Source: Geodermatophilus africanus (GTDB lineage: Bacteria > Actinomycetota > Actinomycetes > Mycobacteriales > Geodermatophilaceae). From it: a stretch of 64,000 nt of DNA. Both the position numbers and the translations under genes were made by a program. The stretch covers positions 62,001-126,000 of the forward strand of contig NZ_FNOT01000014.1 in assembly GCF_900107105.1 (NCBI RefSeq), written 5' to 3'. Below the pieces are notes generated by a model. It was not told the origin of the DNA and searched no databases. It saw nothing but the letters and a program-made list of their open reading frames with translations. Shown in pieces: positions 45,161 through 54,388 of the stretch; within the stretch, counting starts at the first letter, position 1, and the number at the start of each line of letters is the position of its first letter.

Positions 45161-45247
45161 TTCGGCCGCCCGCCCCCCGGCCGGACCTGTGTCGATCGAG
45201 GAAGGGCTACCGACGCATCGGCGACTGGCCGGGGGACCCGGTCGCCG

Positions 45248-46531
45248 TCACGCAAGGGGATCCCCTGCGGGACACTGGTGGCTGGCCTTGCCGAACGGCG
45301 CGGGTGTTTCCGTGTGGGGTTCCTCCTGCGAGACGTTGGTCCGGCGGGCCGGCGTTCCCAGGACCGGTGATGCGGGCTCGGGTGGGGTCCAGCCCATCGC
45401 GGCATGGGACCCGCGCGTGATGGCGCTGGCCGGTGTCAGGCGCATGACGCTGTTCCGCAGGGTCTGGCGCCAGCCGCCGCCGAGGTGGGATCCGAAGTGG
45501 CCCGATGCAACCGAGGCCCGGGCCAGGGCGCGGCATCGGGGCCTGCGGGCGGCGTCGAAACCGTCCAGAACGGGGGCCAGCCGTCCGCCTGTCGCGACGG
45601 GGGCGCCGACGAGGAGGCCCACGCAGAGGCCGTCCTCGAGCGCTGTCGCGGCTCCTTGTCCCATCGTCGGGAGGGTGCCGTGGGCGGCGTCGCCGACCAT
45701 GACGACCCGGCCGGTCGTGTAGCGCGGCAGCCCACCGGGCAGATGGTGGACGTCGTGCCGCAGGACCACCTCGGGCGGCGTCGCGGCCATCACCTGCTGC
45801 ACCGGGCTCGCCCAGCCCGCGAACCGTTCCCTGGCCGCACCGAGTTCGTCGGCGATCACCGTGCGCTCGGGCAGGGCGACATACCCGTACCAGTACGTCT
45901 CGTCCTCGGCGACGCGCACGATGCCGAACTCCGCGTGCGGGCCCCAGTACTGCTGCAGCGCCGTGTACCCGGGGGCCCCGGGCGCGATGCCGCGCCAGCT
46001 CGAGTACCCGCTGTAAACCGGGCGGCTCGCCGGGAACAGCACCGCGCGCATGGCACTGCGCATGCCGTCGGCGCCGACGACGAGGTCCGCCTCCCGTCCC
46101 TCGACGACGGCGGGTGCCCCCTCCGGCTCGCCCGGATCCACGGTGGCCACGGGGGTGCCGGTGACGATCCCGACGCCGCAGGCCAGGGCCCGTTGGTGCA
46201 GCGCGGCGTGCAGACGGCGGCGGTGTACTCCGATGAGCCCCACCGACCGCCGCATGACGGGGGTGTCCGGGAGGGCGAGGATCGGTCGGCCCTTCAGGTC
46301 CCAGATGCCGCCTGCCCGGGTCGGGTACCCGAGCGCGGCGACGTCGTCGTCCCCGAAGCCGAGCCCGCGGAACGCGGCCACGGCGTTGGGGGTCATGGCG
46401 AGGCCTGCCCCGACCTCACCGAGCTGCGGCGACCGCTCCAGGACCGTGACCTGCCACCCGGTCCGTGCGAGCGAGATGGCCGAGGCCAGACCCGCGATAC
46501 CGGCCCCGACGACGATCGCAGCGTGTCCCAT
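45248..46531 (-). CDS. FAD-dependent monooxygenase
   Basis: Group A flavin hydroxylase of the salicylate/PHBH type, 427 residues. The FAD-binding GxGxxG is AIVVGAGIAGLASAISLA at 5-22 and ends in an acidic residue (VLERSPQLGEVGAG). DG motif DLVVGADGMRSAMR near 149-162 and GD motif VVMVGDAAHGTLPTMGQG near 275-292. The last 60 residues are low in pattern. The aromatic or polyketide substrate is unknown. ATG 46531. Confidence 0.9.
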   Translation of the reverse strand: MGHAAIVVGAGIAGLASAISLARTGWQVTVLERSPQLGEVGAGLAMTPNAVAAFRGLGFGDDDVAALGYPTRAGGIWDLKGRPILALPDTPVMRRSVGLIGVHRRRLHAALHQRALACGVGIVTGTPVATVDPGEPEGAPAVVEGREADLVVGADGMRSAMRAVLFPASRPVYSGYSSWRGIAPGAPGYTALQQYWGPHAEFGIVRVAEDETYWYGYVALPERTVIADELGAARERFAGWASPVQQVMAATPPEVVLRHDVHHLPGGLPRYTTGRVVMVGDAAHGTLPTMGQGAATALEDGLCVGLLVGAPVATGGRLAPVLDGFDAARRPRCRALARASVASGHFGSHLGGGWRQTLRNSVMRLTPASAITRGSHAAMGWTPPEPASPVLGTPARRTNVSQEEPHTETPAPFGKASHQCPAGDPLA

Positions 46532-46945
46532 GCGCCCTCCGTCGTGGGCCGGCCGCCCTCGTGCTCTTCGCGAGGGTCCTGATCAGGGTGGTCGCGACAA
46601 CCGCCGTCATGGTCTTCCAGCAGAGAACGTCCAGGAGGTTCAGCGCTTCCTGACCGCCCACGCCCTCTGGGCCTGCCTGAGCTGCCCCTGACCTCAGGTG
46701 CGACCCGTCCCGATCACCGATCCCCGTGCGTGACGGCGGCTGCGGTCTCCGACCTGTCCCTGAGGGCGGCTTCAGGGCCACGTCCCGGCCGCTTGCACCG
46801 CCCCCGCCAAGGGGCGTCACTGGAGGTCTTCGCAGATTGCCAGGAACCCTTCGCAGAATTGCGAACCGCCCCGGACCGGAAGGTCAGGGGCGGCTTGTTG
46901 TCGAGCGGGAAGCCACTGACGCCTCCACCACCACCGCCGAGAACG
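46532..46945. other. No recognisable gene
   Basis: Between the monooxygenase start and the small zinc-ribbon gene. Frames are open but unpatterned, and I see no motif, repeat or RNA. Confidence 0.5.
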
Positions 46946-47107
46946 TCACCCGGGAAAGACCCACGGCGCGGTCCCGAACGGGGCGCCCGTGCGCTTCCCG
47001 CACCGCCGGCAGATCTTGTCGTCCGGACCCGAGGGCCGCTCGCCGTCCGGGTGTCGCTGGACGTAGGAGTGAAACCCGAACCGGCACCGCAGTGGCTTCC
47101 GATTCAT
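46946..47107 (-). CDS. 53-residue zinc-ribbon-like microprotein
   Basis: ATG 47107 to TGA 46946-46948. Reads NRKPLRCRFGFHSYVQRHPD, then PDDKICRRCGKRTGAPFG and a short tail. One Cys and two His in the first half (LRCRFGFHSY...RH) and CxxC in the second half (CRRC) could bind one zinc. Proteins of this style (L-R-C-x-x-G-x-H ... C-x-x-C-G-K) are common in actinobacteria and mostly uncharacterised. TAGCGT lies about 7 nt before the ATG, a possible leaderless -10. It is shorter than usual cut-offs for gene calling. Confidence 0.5.
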   Translation of the reverse strand: MNRKPLRCRFGFHSYVQRHPDGERPSGPDDKICRRCGKRTGAPFGTAPWVFPG

Positions 47108-47219
47108 GGGCCGACGCTAGGCGTCGCCGATCCCGCCCGGAAGGGGAGTACGGCCCGGCGCGCCAGGACTGCCTCCCCCTGATCGCCCAGAGTGGGCCGC
47201 TTAGTGACATGGAGCAGGT

Positions 47220-47537
47220 CTACTCGGGCAGGCGAGGAGGGCCGTCGACGAGGAGCCGGAACAGGTGCCGGACCTCTCCGAGGTTTGGCGGGCCGCACGC
47301 CGTGGCGAAGCGACCGACACCGGACTGCAAGCTGACCCAAGCGTGCTCGCTTCGGGGCACGTCGCTCGCGGCTACGGATAGGTCGGCATCGCATGCCGGC
47401 CAGGTCGATCTGGACCTGCCAACCGGGTCGTCCAAGGTCTCGATCGCCAGATGCGTGACGACGGCAATGGGCTCGACCAGTTCGAAGAGGCGGCGGGCGG
47501 TGGTGGCGTTCGACACCGGCGGACGGGGCGACGTCAC
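47220..47537 (-). pseudogene. Possible SCO6745/SalK-family N-terminal relic
   Basis: The frame begins with ATTARRLFELVEPIAVVTHL, close to the opening of actinobacterial SCO6745-like helical proteins (ARRLWxLVEPxHAVTYF). The rest (105 residues in all) does not follow that family and has no clear pattern. I read it as a decayed gene; the similarity is from memory of the family only. Confidence 0.35.
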
Positions 47538-48139
47538 GCAGGGGCACCGAGCGGCGGGTGCTCGAGCACGCGTGGCTTGTACTCGACCAGCTGGATGCGG
47601 CCGTCGAAAGTCCGGTGCTCAATCATCTCGAGGGCGACGTCCGGATAGCCGTCGTAGATGCGTTCTTGGCCCGTGGCCCCGGTGATCACGGGGAACAAAC
47701 CGACCCGGAAACGGTCGACGAGTCCGGCTTTTAGCAGGGACCGGCACAGGCTGAGGCTGCCGATCGTGCTGAGGAGCCCTGAGCCATTCTCCTTCATGGC
47801 GCGGACCGCTTCGACGGCGTCGTCGCGGACGAGCGTGGAGTTGGCCCACGCCAGTGGCTCCTCGAGCGAGGAGGAGAACACCACTTTAGACGCTTGCGTG
47901 AGCTCGTCGACGGACGCCTCTTCCTCGGCCCTGAACTCGTCTTGGCCATTCGGGACCTCGCCCGCGGCGAAGCTCGACATCAGGCGGTAGGTGTTTGCTC
48001 CCATCAGGTAGGTGACCTGGGGCTGCTCGCCGAGCCAAGCGAGGTACTCCGGGCCCTCGAGGCCCCAAAACCCGGGCCAGCCCTCTCCCGATGCGTAGCC
48101 GTCGAGGGAGGTGATGAAGTCAACGAGAAGCTCTGACAT
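47534..48139 (-). CDS. Dihydrofolate reductase-fold (RibD C-terminal) protein
   Basis: 201 residues of the RibD_C/DHFR fold used by many actinobacterial reductases: LLVDFITSLDGYASGEGWPG, TYLMGANTYRLMSSFAAGEV, KVVFSSSLEEPLAWANSTLV, STIGSLSLCRSLLKAGLVD and LFPVITGATGQERIYDG. NADPH-binding segments are present (GSLSL in place of GGxxL). Substrate unknown; it is not a housekeeping RibD, which would carry a deaminase domain. ATG 48139 with GGAAAGGACACCACC before it. Confidence 0.88.
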   Translation of the reverse strand: MSELLVDFITSLDGYASGEGWPGFWGLEGPEYLAWLGEQPQVTYLMGANTYRLMSSFAAGEVPNGQDEFRAEEEASVDELTQASKVVFSSSLEEPLAWANSTLVRDDAVEAVRAMKENGSGLLSTIGSLSLCRSLLKAGLVDRFRVGLFPVITGATGQERIYDGYPDVALEMIEHRTFDGRIQLVEYKPRVLEHPPLGAPA

Positions 48140-48787
48140 GGTGGTGTCCTTTCCTAAGGCGTTACGAGCTTGGACCGGCCGGGAGCCACAAACTCATCGG
48201 CCGCGCTATGGGGTAACGAGGAACCCATGACGCTGCAGCCGGTCGTCCCGGCTCGCCCGCGCCCAGCGCGCTGCGCCGAGCTGACCGATGCCCACCGGCC
48301 CACCCGACCAGTCGCCGCCCGTCGAGGCCGACTTCGGGTCCAGCCACGACGCGATCACCGCCGAACTACTCGATCTGACCTGGCAGTTCCTCACCCCACG
48401 GCAGCCCTACAGTCCGCGCTGAACTCGGCCAGTTCATTGCCGACCACGGTCGGCACCCGTCGCCGGCCTCGGCGCCCTCCTCGACTGCCTACAGCTCAGC
48501 CCCGCACGGCATCACCCACGCGACGCACACGGCGAGCGAACGCCACCAAGATCAACCAGTGGGGGCAGAAGTCGCTCCACAACACGCGTCCGCCCGGCGG
48601 TCAGCTTGTGCAGCGTCATCACGGCCGCGGACCGTAGGAAGCCAATCTCCAGATCAGATACCGCGATTCTCCAGTGGAGCAGTCAGGGCTCCCCCGACGG
48701 TCGGGCGCAGGGGCGGCGCCCTCGACACACGCGGCCGAAGCCGACGAGGATCTGCGCTCGCACGGGGCCGGAGACGGGAGCCGTCCG
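48140..48787. other. Decayed coding sequence, no intact gene
   Basis: About 650 nt. A plus-strand frame gives ADFGSSHDAITAELLDLTWQ and, after a shift, AELGQFIADHGRHPSPASAL, then drifts. This has the look of an old gene but I cannot name a family. No other structure seen. Confidence 0.4.
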
Positions 48788-50047
48788 ATGAGCCAGCACG
48801 CCGAGCGGTCCTCATCGCCGCGGCCGCACCTCGGCCGAGTGCGGGCGGAGCCGAAGCGCGAGGACCGCGCGGTCACCACCCTCGAGTTGTTCCTCGACCT
48901 GGTGTTCGTCTTCGCGCTGACCCAGGTGACCGCGTTCATGGCCGACCACCTCACGGCGACCGGCCTAGTGCAGGGCCTGCTGGTGATCGCGCTGCTGTGG
49001 TGGAGCTGGACCGGCTACGCGTGGCTGGGCAACCTGGTCGAGGCCGACGAGGGCGTCGCGCGGATCGGCATGTTCGCCGCGATGGCCGCCATGTTCGTGC
49101 TGGCGCTGTGCATCCCGGAGGCGTTCGACGACCTGCCCGGCGGGTTGGACGGGCCGGTCGTCGTCGCGGTGTGCTACCTGGTCTTCCGCATGCTCCATCT
49201 GGGGCTGTTCTACCTGCTGTCCGGCGACGATTCGGGGCTGCGCGGGCAGCTGCTGCGCTTCACCCCGGCCGTGCTGGCCGGCACCGCGCTGCTGCTGGTC
49301 GCGGCCGGCACCGACGGCGCGGCGCAGACCTGGCTGTGGGCCGCCGCGCTGGCCGCCGACTACGGCGGGACGTGGCTGGGTGGAGCGCGCGGATGGCGGA
49401 TCCGGTCGGCCCGGCACTTCGCCGAACGGCACGGCCTGATCGTGATCATCGCGCTGGGCGAGTCGATCGTGGCCATCGGCGTGGGCGTGGCCCTGCTGCC
49501 CATCTCCTGGCCCATCGTGGTGGCCTCGGTGCTCGGCCTGACCCTGTCCGGCGCCCTGTGGTGGGCCTACTTCGACATGACCGCGCTGCGCGCCGAGCGG
49601 GCATTCGCGGCCACACCCGACGACGACCGCGCCCGGTTCGGCCGGGACGCATACACCTTCGTGCACCTGCCGCTGGTCGCCGGGGTGGTGCTGCTCGCGC
49701 TCGGGCTGAAGAAGGTCCTCGAGTACGTGGGGGACACCGAGGCACACGGGTTGGCCGATCCGCTGAAGGGCGTCGCCTTGATCGCGCTGGTCGGCGGGGT
49801 CGGGCTGTACCTGCTGGCCTCGGTCGCCTTCGCGGCGAGCGCCGGGGCCGCGGTCGAGCGGGTGCGGCTGGTGGTGGCGCTGCTGTTGCTGCCCCTCGCG
49901 TGGGCGGGCAGTGCGCTGCCGGCGCTGGCGATGCTGGGCCTGCTCACCGGCGTGATGGTCGCGCTGGTGGCGTACGAGTCACTGCGGGACGCCGAGGCCC
50001 GGCACCGCCTGCGGCACGAGGACGGCCACGCCGCGACGTCGGCCTGA
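48788..50047 (+). CDS. Low temperature requirement protein A (LtrA) family membrane protein
   Basis: 419 residues with about eleven hydrophobic segments. The LtrA signature is clear: TTLELFLDLVFVFALTQVTA at the start, LLWWSWTGYAWLGNLVEADE, then AERHGLIVIIALGESIVAIG (the GExI motif) and WWAYFDMTA. LtrA proteins are widespread and of unknown transport function, named for a cold-growth phenotype in Listeria. ATG 48788 is used because upstream codons of the frame are Arg/Pro-rich and unpatterned. Confidence 0.9.
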   Translation: MSQHAERSSSPRPHLGRVRAEPKREDRAVTTLELFLDLVFVFALTQVTAFMADHLTATGLVQGLLVIALLWWSWTGYAWLGNLVEADEGVARIGMFAAMAAMFVLALCIPEAFDDLPGGLDGPVVVAVCYLVFRMLHLGLFYLLSGDDSGLRGQLLRFTPAVLAGTALLLVAAGTDGAAQTWLWAAALAADYGGTWLGGARGWRIRSARHFAERHGLIVIIALGESIVAIGVGVALLPISWPIVVASVLGLTLSGALWWAYFDMTALRAERAFAATPDDDRARFGRDAYTFVHLPLVAGVVLLALGLKKVLEYVGDTEAHGLADPLKGVALIALVGGVGLYLLASVAFAASAGAAVERVRLVVALLLLPLAWAGSALPALAMLGLLTGVMVALVAYESLRDAEARHRLRHEDGHAATSA

Positions 50048-50100
50048 TCTAGCAGTGGCGGTCTCATGCCTCCCCTCGAACCGTCCGACCGCGGAGCTCC

Positions 50101-50220
50101 GTGGCCGCCGGCTCCGGTGAGGTGCTGCCCGAGGTGGACGACGGCGTCGCGGTGGTGAGGCTGAACGCGCCGTCGTGGCGGAATGACCTGTCGGCGGCCA
50201 ACCAGCTGCCTCGCTGGGCG
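50101..50220 (+). pseudogene. Enoyl-CoA hydratase N-terminal relic
   Basis: Reads EVLPEVDDGVAVVRLNAP, then SWRNDLSAANQLPRW, matching the opening of crotonases (DGVAVVRLNAPxxRNALS). The frame ends soon after and no catalytic part is present. Confidence 0.4.
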
Positions 50221-50699
50221 CCTCGCGCACCCGGAGTGCAAGACGTGTGTGGCATATGATCTTGGTCTGACTCCAGTAGCGACCAGGAGCAGCATGGCCG
50301 GTGGAGCAGAGCACCAGAATCGACGTCGAGGCCCCGGTCGAGCAGCGCCTGACCTGCTTATCGGCACCGGGCTGCGTCCGGAGCGCTGACGGGCCGGTGG
50401 GTGGCCGACGAGATGACAGTCCTCGAGGCGGCGGACACCTCGACCACCGTGTCGCCGTGGGCGCCGACCGCGCCCGATGCTCTCCTTCTGGCCGGGTCGA
50501 CGTCCCTCCAACCGCTCGTCGTCAACGATGCCCACCGCCCGTCGGGGCCGTCCGGTGGAACCAGGACCCGCCCCGCGTCAGGTGTCCGTTGGTCGATTAC
50601 TGGTTCAGAGGCTCGCCGCTGCCGGGCATCAACGCGCGGTGGCCTGCATGGTGCTGCAGCCGTCTCGGTCGGGCTCCCGGTGAGTGGCGAATTGGGGCG

Positions 50700-50900
50700 C
50701 CCGGTACCCGGGCCGTCGCGGACGAGCAGCTGTTCGCCACGATCACCGCGGTGCACGCAGGCTCCCGCCCCGGCGCACGTCGAACTTCGCCCCTTGCGCT
50801 CGGGCTGGCATGCGGGCGCAAGCGGGTGGCCCGACTGATGCGCGCTGCTGCCTGGCCGGCGGCTCCCACCGGCGCAACACCGCGCCTCGCTGGTGCGATC
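50700..50900 (+). mobile_element. IS3-family OrfB transposase relic
   Basis: A plus-strand frame gives DEQLFATITAVHAGSRPGAR, then LALGLACGRKRVARLMRAAA, the HTH-21-like start of IS3 OrfB (AITAVHAASRGTYGARRVHA..., GRKRVARLMRAAGL). In the next frame LAGGSHRRN continues it. Gaps and shifts show decay; no DDE core, OrfA or terminal repeats were found. The rest of 50221-51090 is unassigned. Confidence 0.6.
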
Positions 50901-51090
50901 CCATGAGGGTGGTGGGCGTGGTGCGTCGATGCTGCCGTGGAGACGATGCAGTCGGTGCCTGATGTGCTCGTGCCGCTGACAGAGAGACCGCCGGGATGTC
51001 CGCATCAGCCGTATTTGTCCGTCGTTGTCGGCGCTCTTACCCCGTCAACCATGACCAACGGCGCATCGCGCCTCGTCCAAAGAGGATGAC

Positions 51091-51402
51091 ATGCCAACCA
51101 TCTCGGGAGATCTGCACAACGCCGACTACGGAGACAACGTGGTGCGCGATATGACAGCTGGGGATTATCAATACACGCTGTCGGCAAGCGATGGCGGGAA
51201 GCTGGCGTTCAAGGTCGAATGTAAAAATGATCGAGACAACTGGGAAACCATTGAGGAGAAGCAGAAGATTCGCAACGCAGAGGTGAACGGCCACTTCACA
51301 GTTCTCGACCAAACTGGCGGTTCGAGTGACGTCAGGTTCAACTTCAACCGCGAGTTCCTGGGCAACGGGGTTGACTACGTCCTGGAGTACGAGGAGGACT
51401 GA
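51091..51402 (+). CDS. AT-rich orphan protein of unknown function
   Basis: 103 residues, ATG 51091 with GAGGATGAC before it. Codon use departs sharply from the rest of the window (AAT, AAA, ATT, TAT, TCA codons within a locally AT-rich stretch). The protein alternates charged and hydrophobic residues: GDYQYTLSASDGGKLAFKVE, NWETIEEKQKIRNAEVNGHF, TVLDQTGGSSDVRFNFNREF and an acidic end VLEYEED. This suggests a small beta-sandwich. No family recognised, no signal peptide or helix. It lies between IS3 and IS110 relics, so recent transfer is the likely origin. Confidence 0.7.
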   Translation: MPTISGDLHNADYGDNVVRDMTAGDYQYTLSASDGGKLAFKVECKNDRDNWETIEEKQKIRNAEVNGHFTVLDQTGGSSDVRFNFNREFLGNGVDYVLEYEED

Positions 51403-51439
51403 CACGTCAACTCCAGGAGTTCTGGCAGCCTCGACCTCT

Positions 51440-51650
51440 GAAGCGGTGCCGGTCGGCAGCTTATGCAGACCTGAACGCCGTCATCGCGACAGCCTTCGTC
51501 CCGTGGGCGCGCCAGCTGGAGCTGCTGCAGACGGTCCCTGGGGTGGGGAGAAGGTCGCGCAGGTGATCATCGCCGAGACCGGTGGGGACATGTCCCGCTT
51601 CCCCTCCGCGGCGCACCTGGCGGCCTGGGCCCGGAGTGGCGCCGCTTCAC
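51440..51650 (+). mobile_element. IS110-family transposase C-terminal relic
   Basis: Plus strand reads DLNAVIATAFVPWARQLELL, then QTVPGVG. After one missing G near 51548 it continues as EKVAQVIIAETGGDMSRFPS and AAHLAAWARSG. This is the Transposase_20 part of IS110/IS116 elements (LQTIPGVG..AQVIIAEIG.DMSRFPT..HLASWAG). The N-terminal DEDD domain and ends are absent. Confidence 0.65.
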
Positions 51651-52083
51651 GGGTCTGTGTGGCACTCGATCTTGTGCCTTCTCTAGTCGGATGACCATCG
51701 AAAGGCGCGCGGCGCCCGACGACGAAGCGACTCCGCTGTTCCCCGAGTTGCGTCCAGCGCCGTCTTGGGTGCTGATGCCGGAAGTGAGGGCGCCCACTCA
51801 CCCTCGCGGCGAATCCGGTCTGGCCGGAGCCGCCATGCAGGACGGCGAAGGAGCGGAGCCGACCATGTGAGCGCCGTGTGCCGCACTCCGATTGGACGGC
51901 GCCTGCGCCCCCGACGTCCGGCGGGATCCCGGTTCGGGCCCGACGGCGGGCGCAGCTGGTGCTGTGGGTGCAGCGCGACCGCGATGGCCACAGGACGCCC
52001 GCGGGACGTGAGATGGGCCCCTCAGGATGTTGTCTGGCGCCCATCTCACGCCGGCGGCAAGCCGCGGGCAGGTCGAGGCCAGG
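51651..52083. other. No recognisable gene
   Basis: About 430 nt with short unpatterned frames between the IS110 relic and the lipoprotein gene. Confidence 0.5.
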
Positions 52084-52671
52084 TCAGGCGTCGAGGCCGC
52101 TGAAGGTCGGCGTGGCCTCCTCGCCGTCCCAGCTGGCACGGAAGGTGAAGGCCTCCTCCAGCGCCGCCAGATACTGGTCGGCCTCGTCCTGGGTGATGGT
52201 GCCGTCGGCCAGCAGGGTGTCGATGGCCGGGCTGTACTTCGCGACGAGCGCGTCGATCAGCGTTTGCGGGTCGATGCCGAGGTCCTCGGCGACGGCGGCG
52301 AGGTTCTGCCCGGCGTCCATGCGCACGTGCAGCTCGTCGTGGCTGATGGTGAGGACCTCGTCCAGGACGTCCTCGACCGGCTGGTGGCCGCGGTGCAGGC
52401 CGAGGCCGGCATCGCCGTAGGCCTCCTGGATCAGCTCGACGAGCTGGTCCTCGGTGGTCACGGAGGAGACGTCGATCCCTCGGGGGCCACCCTGCCCGCC
52501 GCCCCTCGGGCCGGCGTCGGTGGACGTCTCGGTGGTGCTGCCGTCGGCGGACGCCGAGATGCTCGTGCTGCTGCTGGTCGTGGAGGCGGTCTCGGAGGTG
52601 GTGCCGCAGGCGGCTGCGACGGGGACGACGGTGGTGAGGAGGAGGGCGGCGAGGGTCGTGCGGAGCTTCAC
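52084..52671 (-). CDS. Secreted lipoprotein with a helical C-terminal domain
   Basis: 195 residues from GTG 52671. The signal peptide KLRTTLAALLLTTVVPVAAAC ends at a lipobox (AAAC, Cys22). A Ser/Thr-rich linker follows with a short GPRGGGQGGPRGID spacer. The rest is four to five helices, including AEDLGIDPQTLIDALVAKYS and AIDTLLADGTITQDEADQYL. This last motif (I-D-x-L-L-x-x-G-T-I-T-Q-x-E) recurs in small actinobacterial exported proteins of unknown role. It is divergent from the HupE-like gene 178 nt away. Confidence 0.8.
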   Translation of the reverse strand: MKLRTTLAALLLTTVVPVAAACGTTSETASTTSSSTSISASADGSTTETSTDAGPRGGGQGGPRGIDVSSVTTEDQLVELIQEAYGDAGLGLHRGHQPVEDVLDEVLTISHDELHVRMDAGQNLAAVAEDLGIDPQTLIDALVAKYSPAIDTLLADGTITQDEADQYLAALEEAFTFRASWDGEEATPTFSGLDA

Positions 52672-52849
52672 GGTGGGCTCATCTCGTGAGATCGGGGTGA
52701 GTCGGTCGGGCACCACGATGGGTCGCAGCCCTCCGGCCGCCCTGAAGGTCCGCTGTGAAGACGCTGTGACACCACTCGGCTGCACTCCGTGACATCCTCC
52801 CAGCCGGCGTCCGGGGAACTCCCAGGGACGACCGGCACGGTCGGGACCC

Positions 52850-54151
52850 ATGGCCTCCTCCCCCCACCGACGCATGCTCGCCGCCGGCGCCGCTCTCACC
52901 GGGGCGCTGACCGGCGGCCTCGTCCTGCTCCCGCCCGCCATCGCGAGCGCACACAGCCTCGACAGCAGCACACTGTCGGTGCGCGTGGGTGAGGACGCGG
53001 TGGACACCACCGTGACCGTCGCGCTGCAGACGCTCGACGAGGCGCTGGGCACCGCCTGGACGGCGGCCACCGACGTGGACTCCTACGCCGAGGCCGTCAC
53101 CGCCTACGTCGACGAGCACCTGACCGTCACCGGCGCCGACGGCGCGGCCTGGACCGAGACCTACACCGCCGTCACCGGAGAGTCGGTGGAGGGCATCGAC
53201 TCGGTCAGCGTCGAGGTGACCCTCGACCCCGGCGGCGCCGACCCGTCGTCGTTCACCCTCGTCTACGACGGCGTCATCGAGGCCGACCCCACACACGAGG
53301 CGGTCGTCGTTCTCACGGACGCCGCCGGGGACATCTCCACCGCCGGAGTCCTCACCGCCACCGACGACAGCCTGCGGATCGGGGAGGCCGCCTCCACCGG
53401 GATCGCCGACATGGTCGGCTACGGCCTGCACCACGTCCTCGAGGGCGCCGACCACCTGCTGTTCCTGCTGACCCTGCTGCTGGTGGCGCCGCTGGTCGCC
53501 GTCGCCGGCCGGTGGCAGCGGCGCGAGGGTCTGGCCCCGACGCTGCGCCGCGTGCTCGCCGTGGTCACGGCGTTCACCGTCGGGCACTCGCTGACGCTGA
53601 TCGCCTCGGCGCTGGGGTGGGTGTCGGTGCCCGGGACGCCGGTCGAGGTGCTGATCGCGGCCTCGGTGGGGGTGGCGGCGGTGCACGCGATGCGGCCGCT
53701 GGTGCGTGGGGGTGAGGTGCTCATCGCCGGCGGGTTCGGGCTCGTCCACGGGCTGGCCTTCGCCGGCATCCTCACCGACCTCGGCCTCGACGGCGCGGCG
53801 TCGGTGCCGTCACTGCTGGCGTTCAACGTCGGCGTCGAGTCGGCGCAGCTGCTCACCGTGGCGCTGATGTTCCCCTCGCTCTACCTCGCCTCGCGCACCC
53901 GGTGGTACCCGGCCGTGCGGCTGACCGGCGCGGCGGTCGCGCTGGCCGCCGCCACCGGCTGGGCGCTGGACCGCCTCGGCGTGCTGGCCAACCCGCTGGC
54001 CGGCGTGGAGGGGGCCCTCATCGCCCACCCCTGGGTGCTGGTGGCCGGGAGCGCCGTCGTGGCGACCTGCTGCTGGATGGCCGACCGTCAGGTTCCGTCG
54101 CGCCCGGCAGGATCCACGCGGGACGAGGTCGTCGCACGGCCGGCTCGCTGA
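52850..54151 (+). CDS. HupE/UreJ-like membrane protein with N-terminal exported domain
   Basis: 433 residues. A signal sequence (AAGAALTGALTGGLVLLPPA) ends at SAHS and is followed by an exported beta-domain (HSLDSSTLSVRVGEDAVDTT) of about 150 residues. A HupE/UreJ_2 membrane domain follows, beginning GYGLHHVLEGADHLLFLLTL, with FTVGHSLTLIASALGW and GGFGLVHGLAFAGILTDLGL. The His-rich helix positions (HHxxEGxDH, GHS, VHG) are those thought to bind Ni2+ or Co2+ in the family. Metal uptake is a family-based guess. ATG 52850. Confidence 0.85.
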   Translation: MASSPHRRMLAAGAALTGALTGGLVLLPPAIASAHSLDSSTLSVRVGEDAVDTTVTVALQTLDEALGTAWTAATDVDSYAEAVTAYVDEHLTVTGADGAAWTETYTAVTGESVEGIDSVSVEVTLDPGGADPSSFTLVYDGVIEADPTHEAVVVLTDAAGDISTAGVLTATDDSLRIGEAASTGIADMVGYGLHHVLEGADHLLFLLTLLLVAPLVAVAGRWQRREGLAPTLRRVLAVVTAFTVGHSLTLIASALGWVSVPGTPVEVLIAASVGVAAVHAMRPLVRGGEVLIAGGFGLVHGLAFAGILTDLGLDGAASVPSLLAFNVGVESAQLLTVALMFPSLYLASRTRWYPAVRLTGAAVALAAATGWALDRLGVLANPLAGVEGALIAHPWVLVAGSAVVATCCWMADRQVPSRPAGSTRDEVVARPAR

Positions 54152-54388
54152 CTGTGAGTCCGCCTCTGGTCGTCTCCGGGCGCAACCAGTCGCCGGCGCA
54201 GCGGGCGGTCGGGCCCTCGCGCGGGGCCGTCGTCGCGGGCGTGGATCGGCGGGGGCGGAGCCGTGAGAGGTCGAGGAATTCCGCGGCACCTGCCGGGCCG
54301 GCCGCCGGACGCCGTGGGCCCTCCGGTGTCCCTGGAGCGACGCTGGGCAGGGTCTGCGCCGATCCGTGCGGCCAGCTCACCCACACTC

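Noticed and set aside
50048-51090. Intact gene in the 201-codon plus-strand frame at 50301-50906
   Set aside because: Only its last part resembles an IS3 OrfB and that with gaps; the rest is unpatterned.
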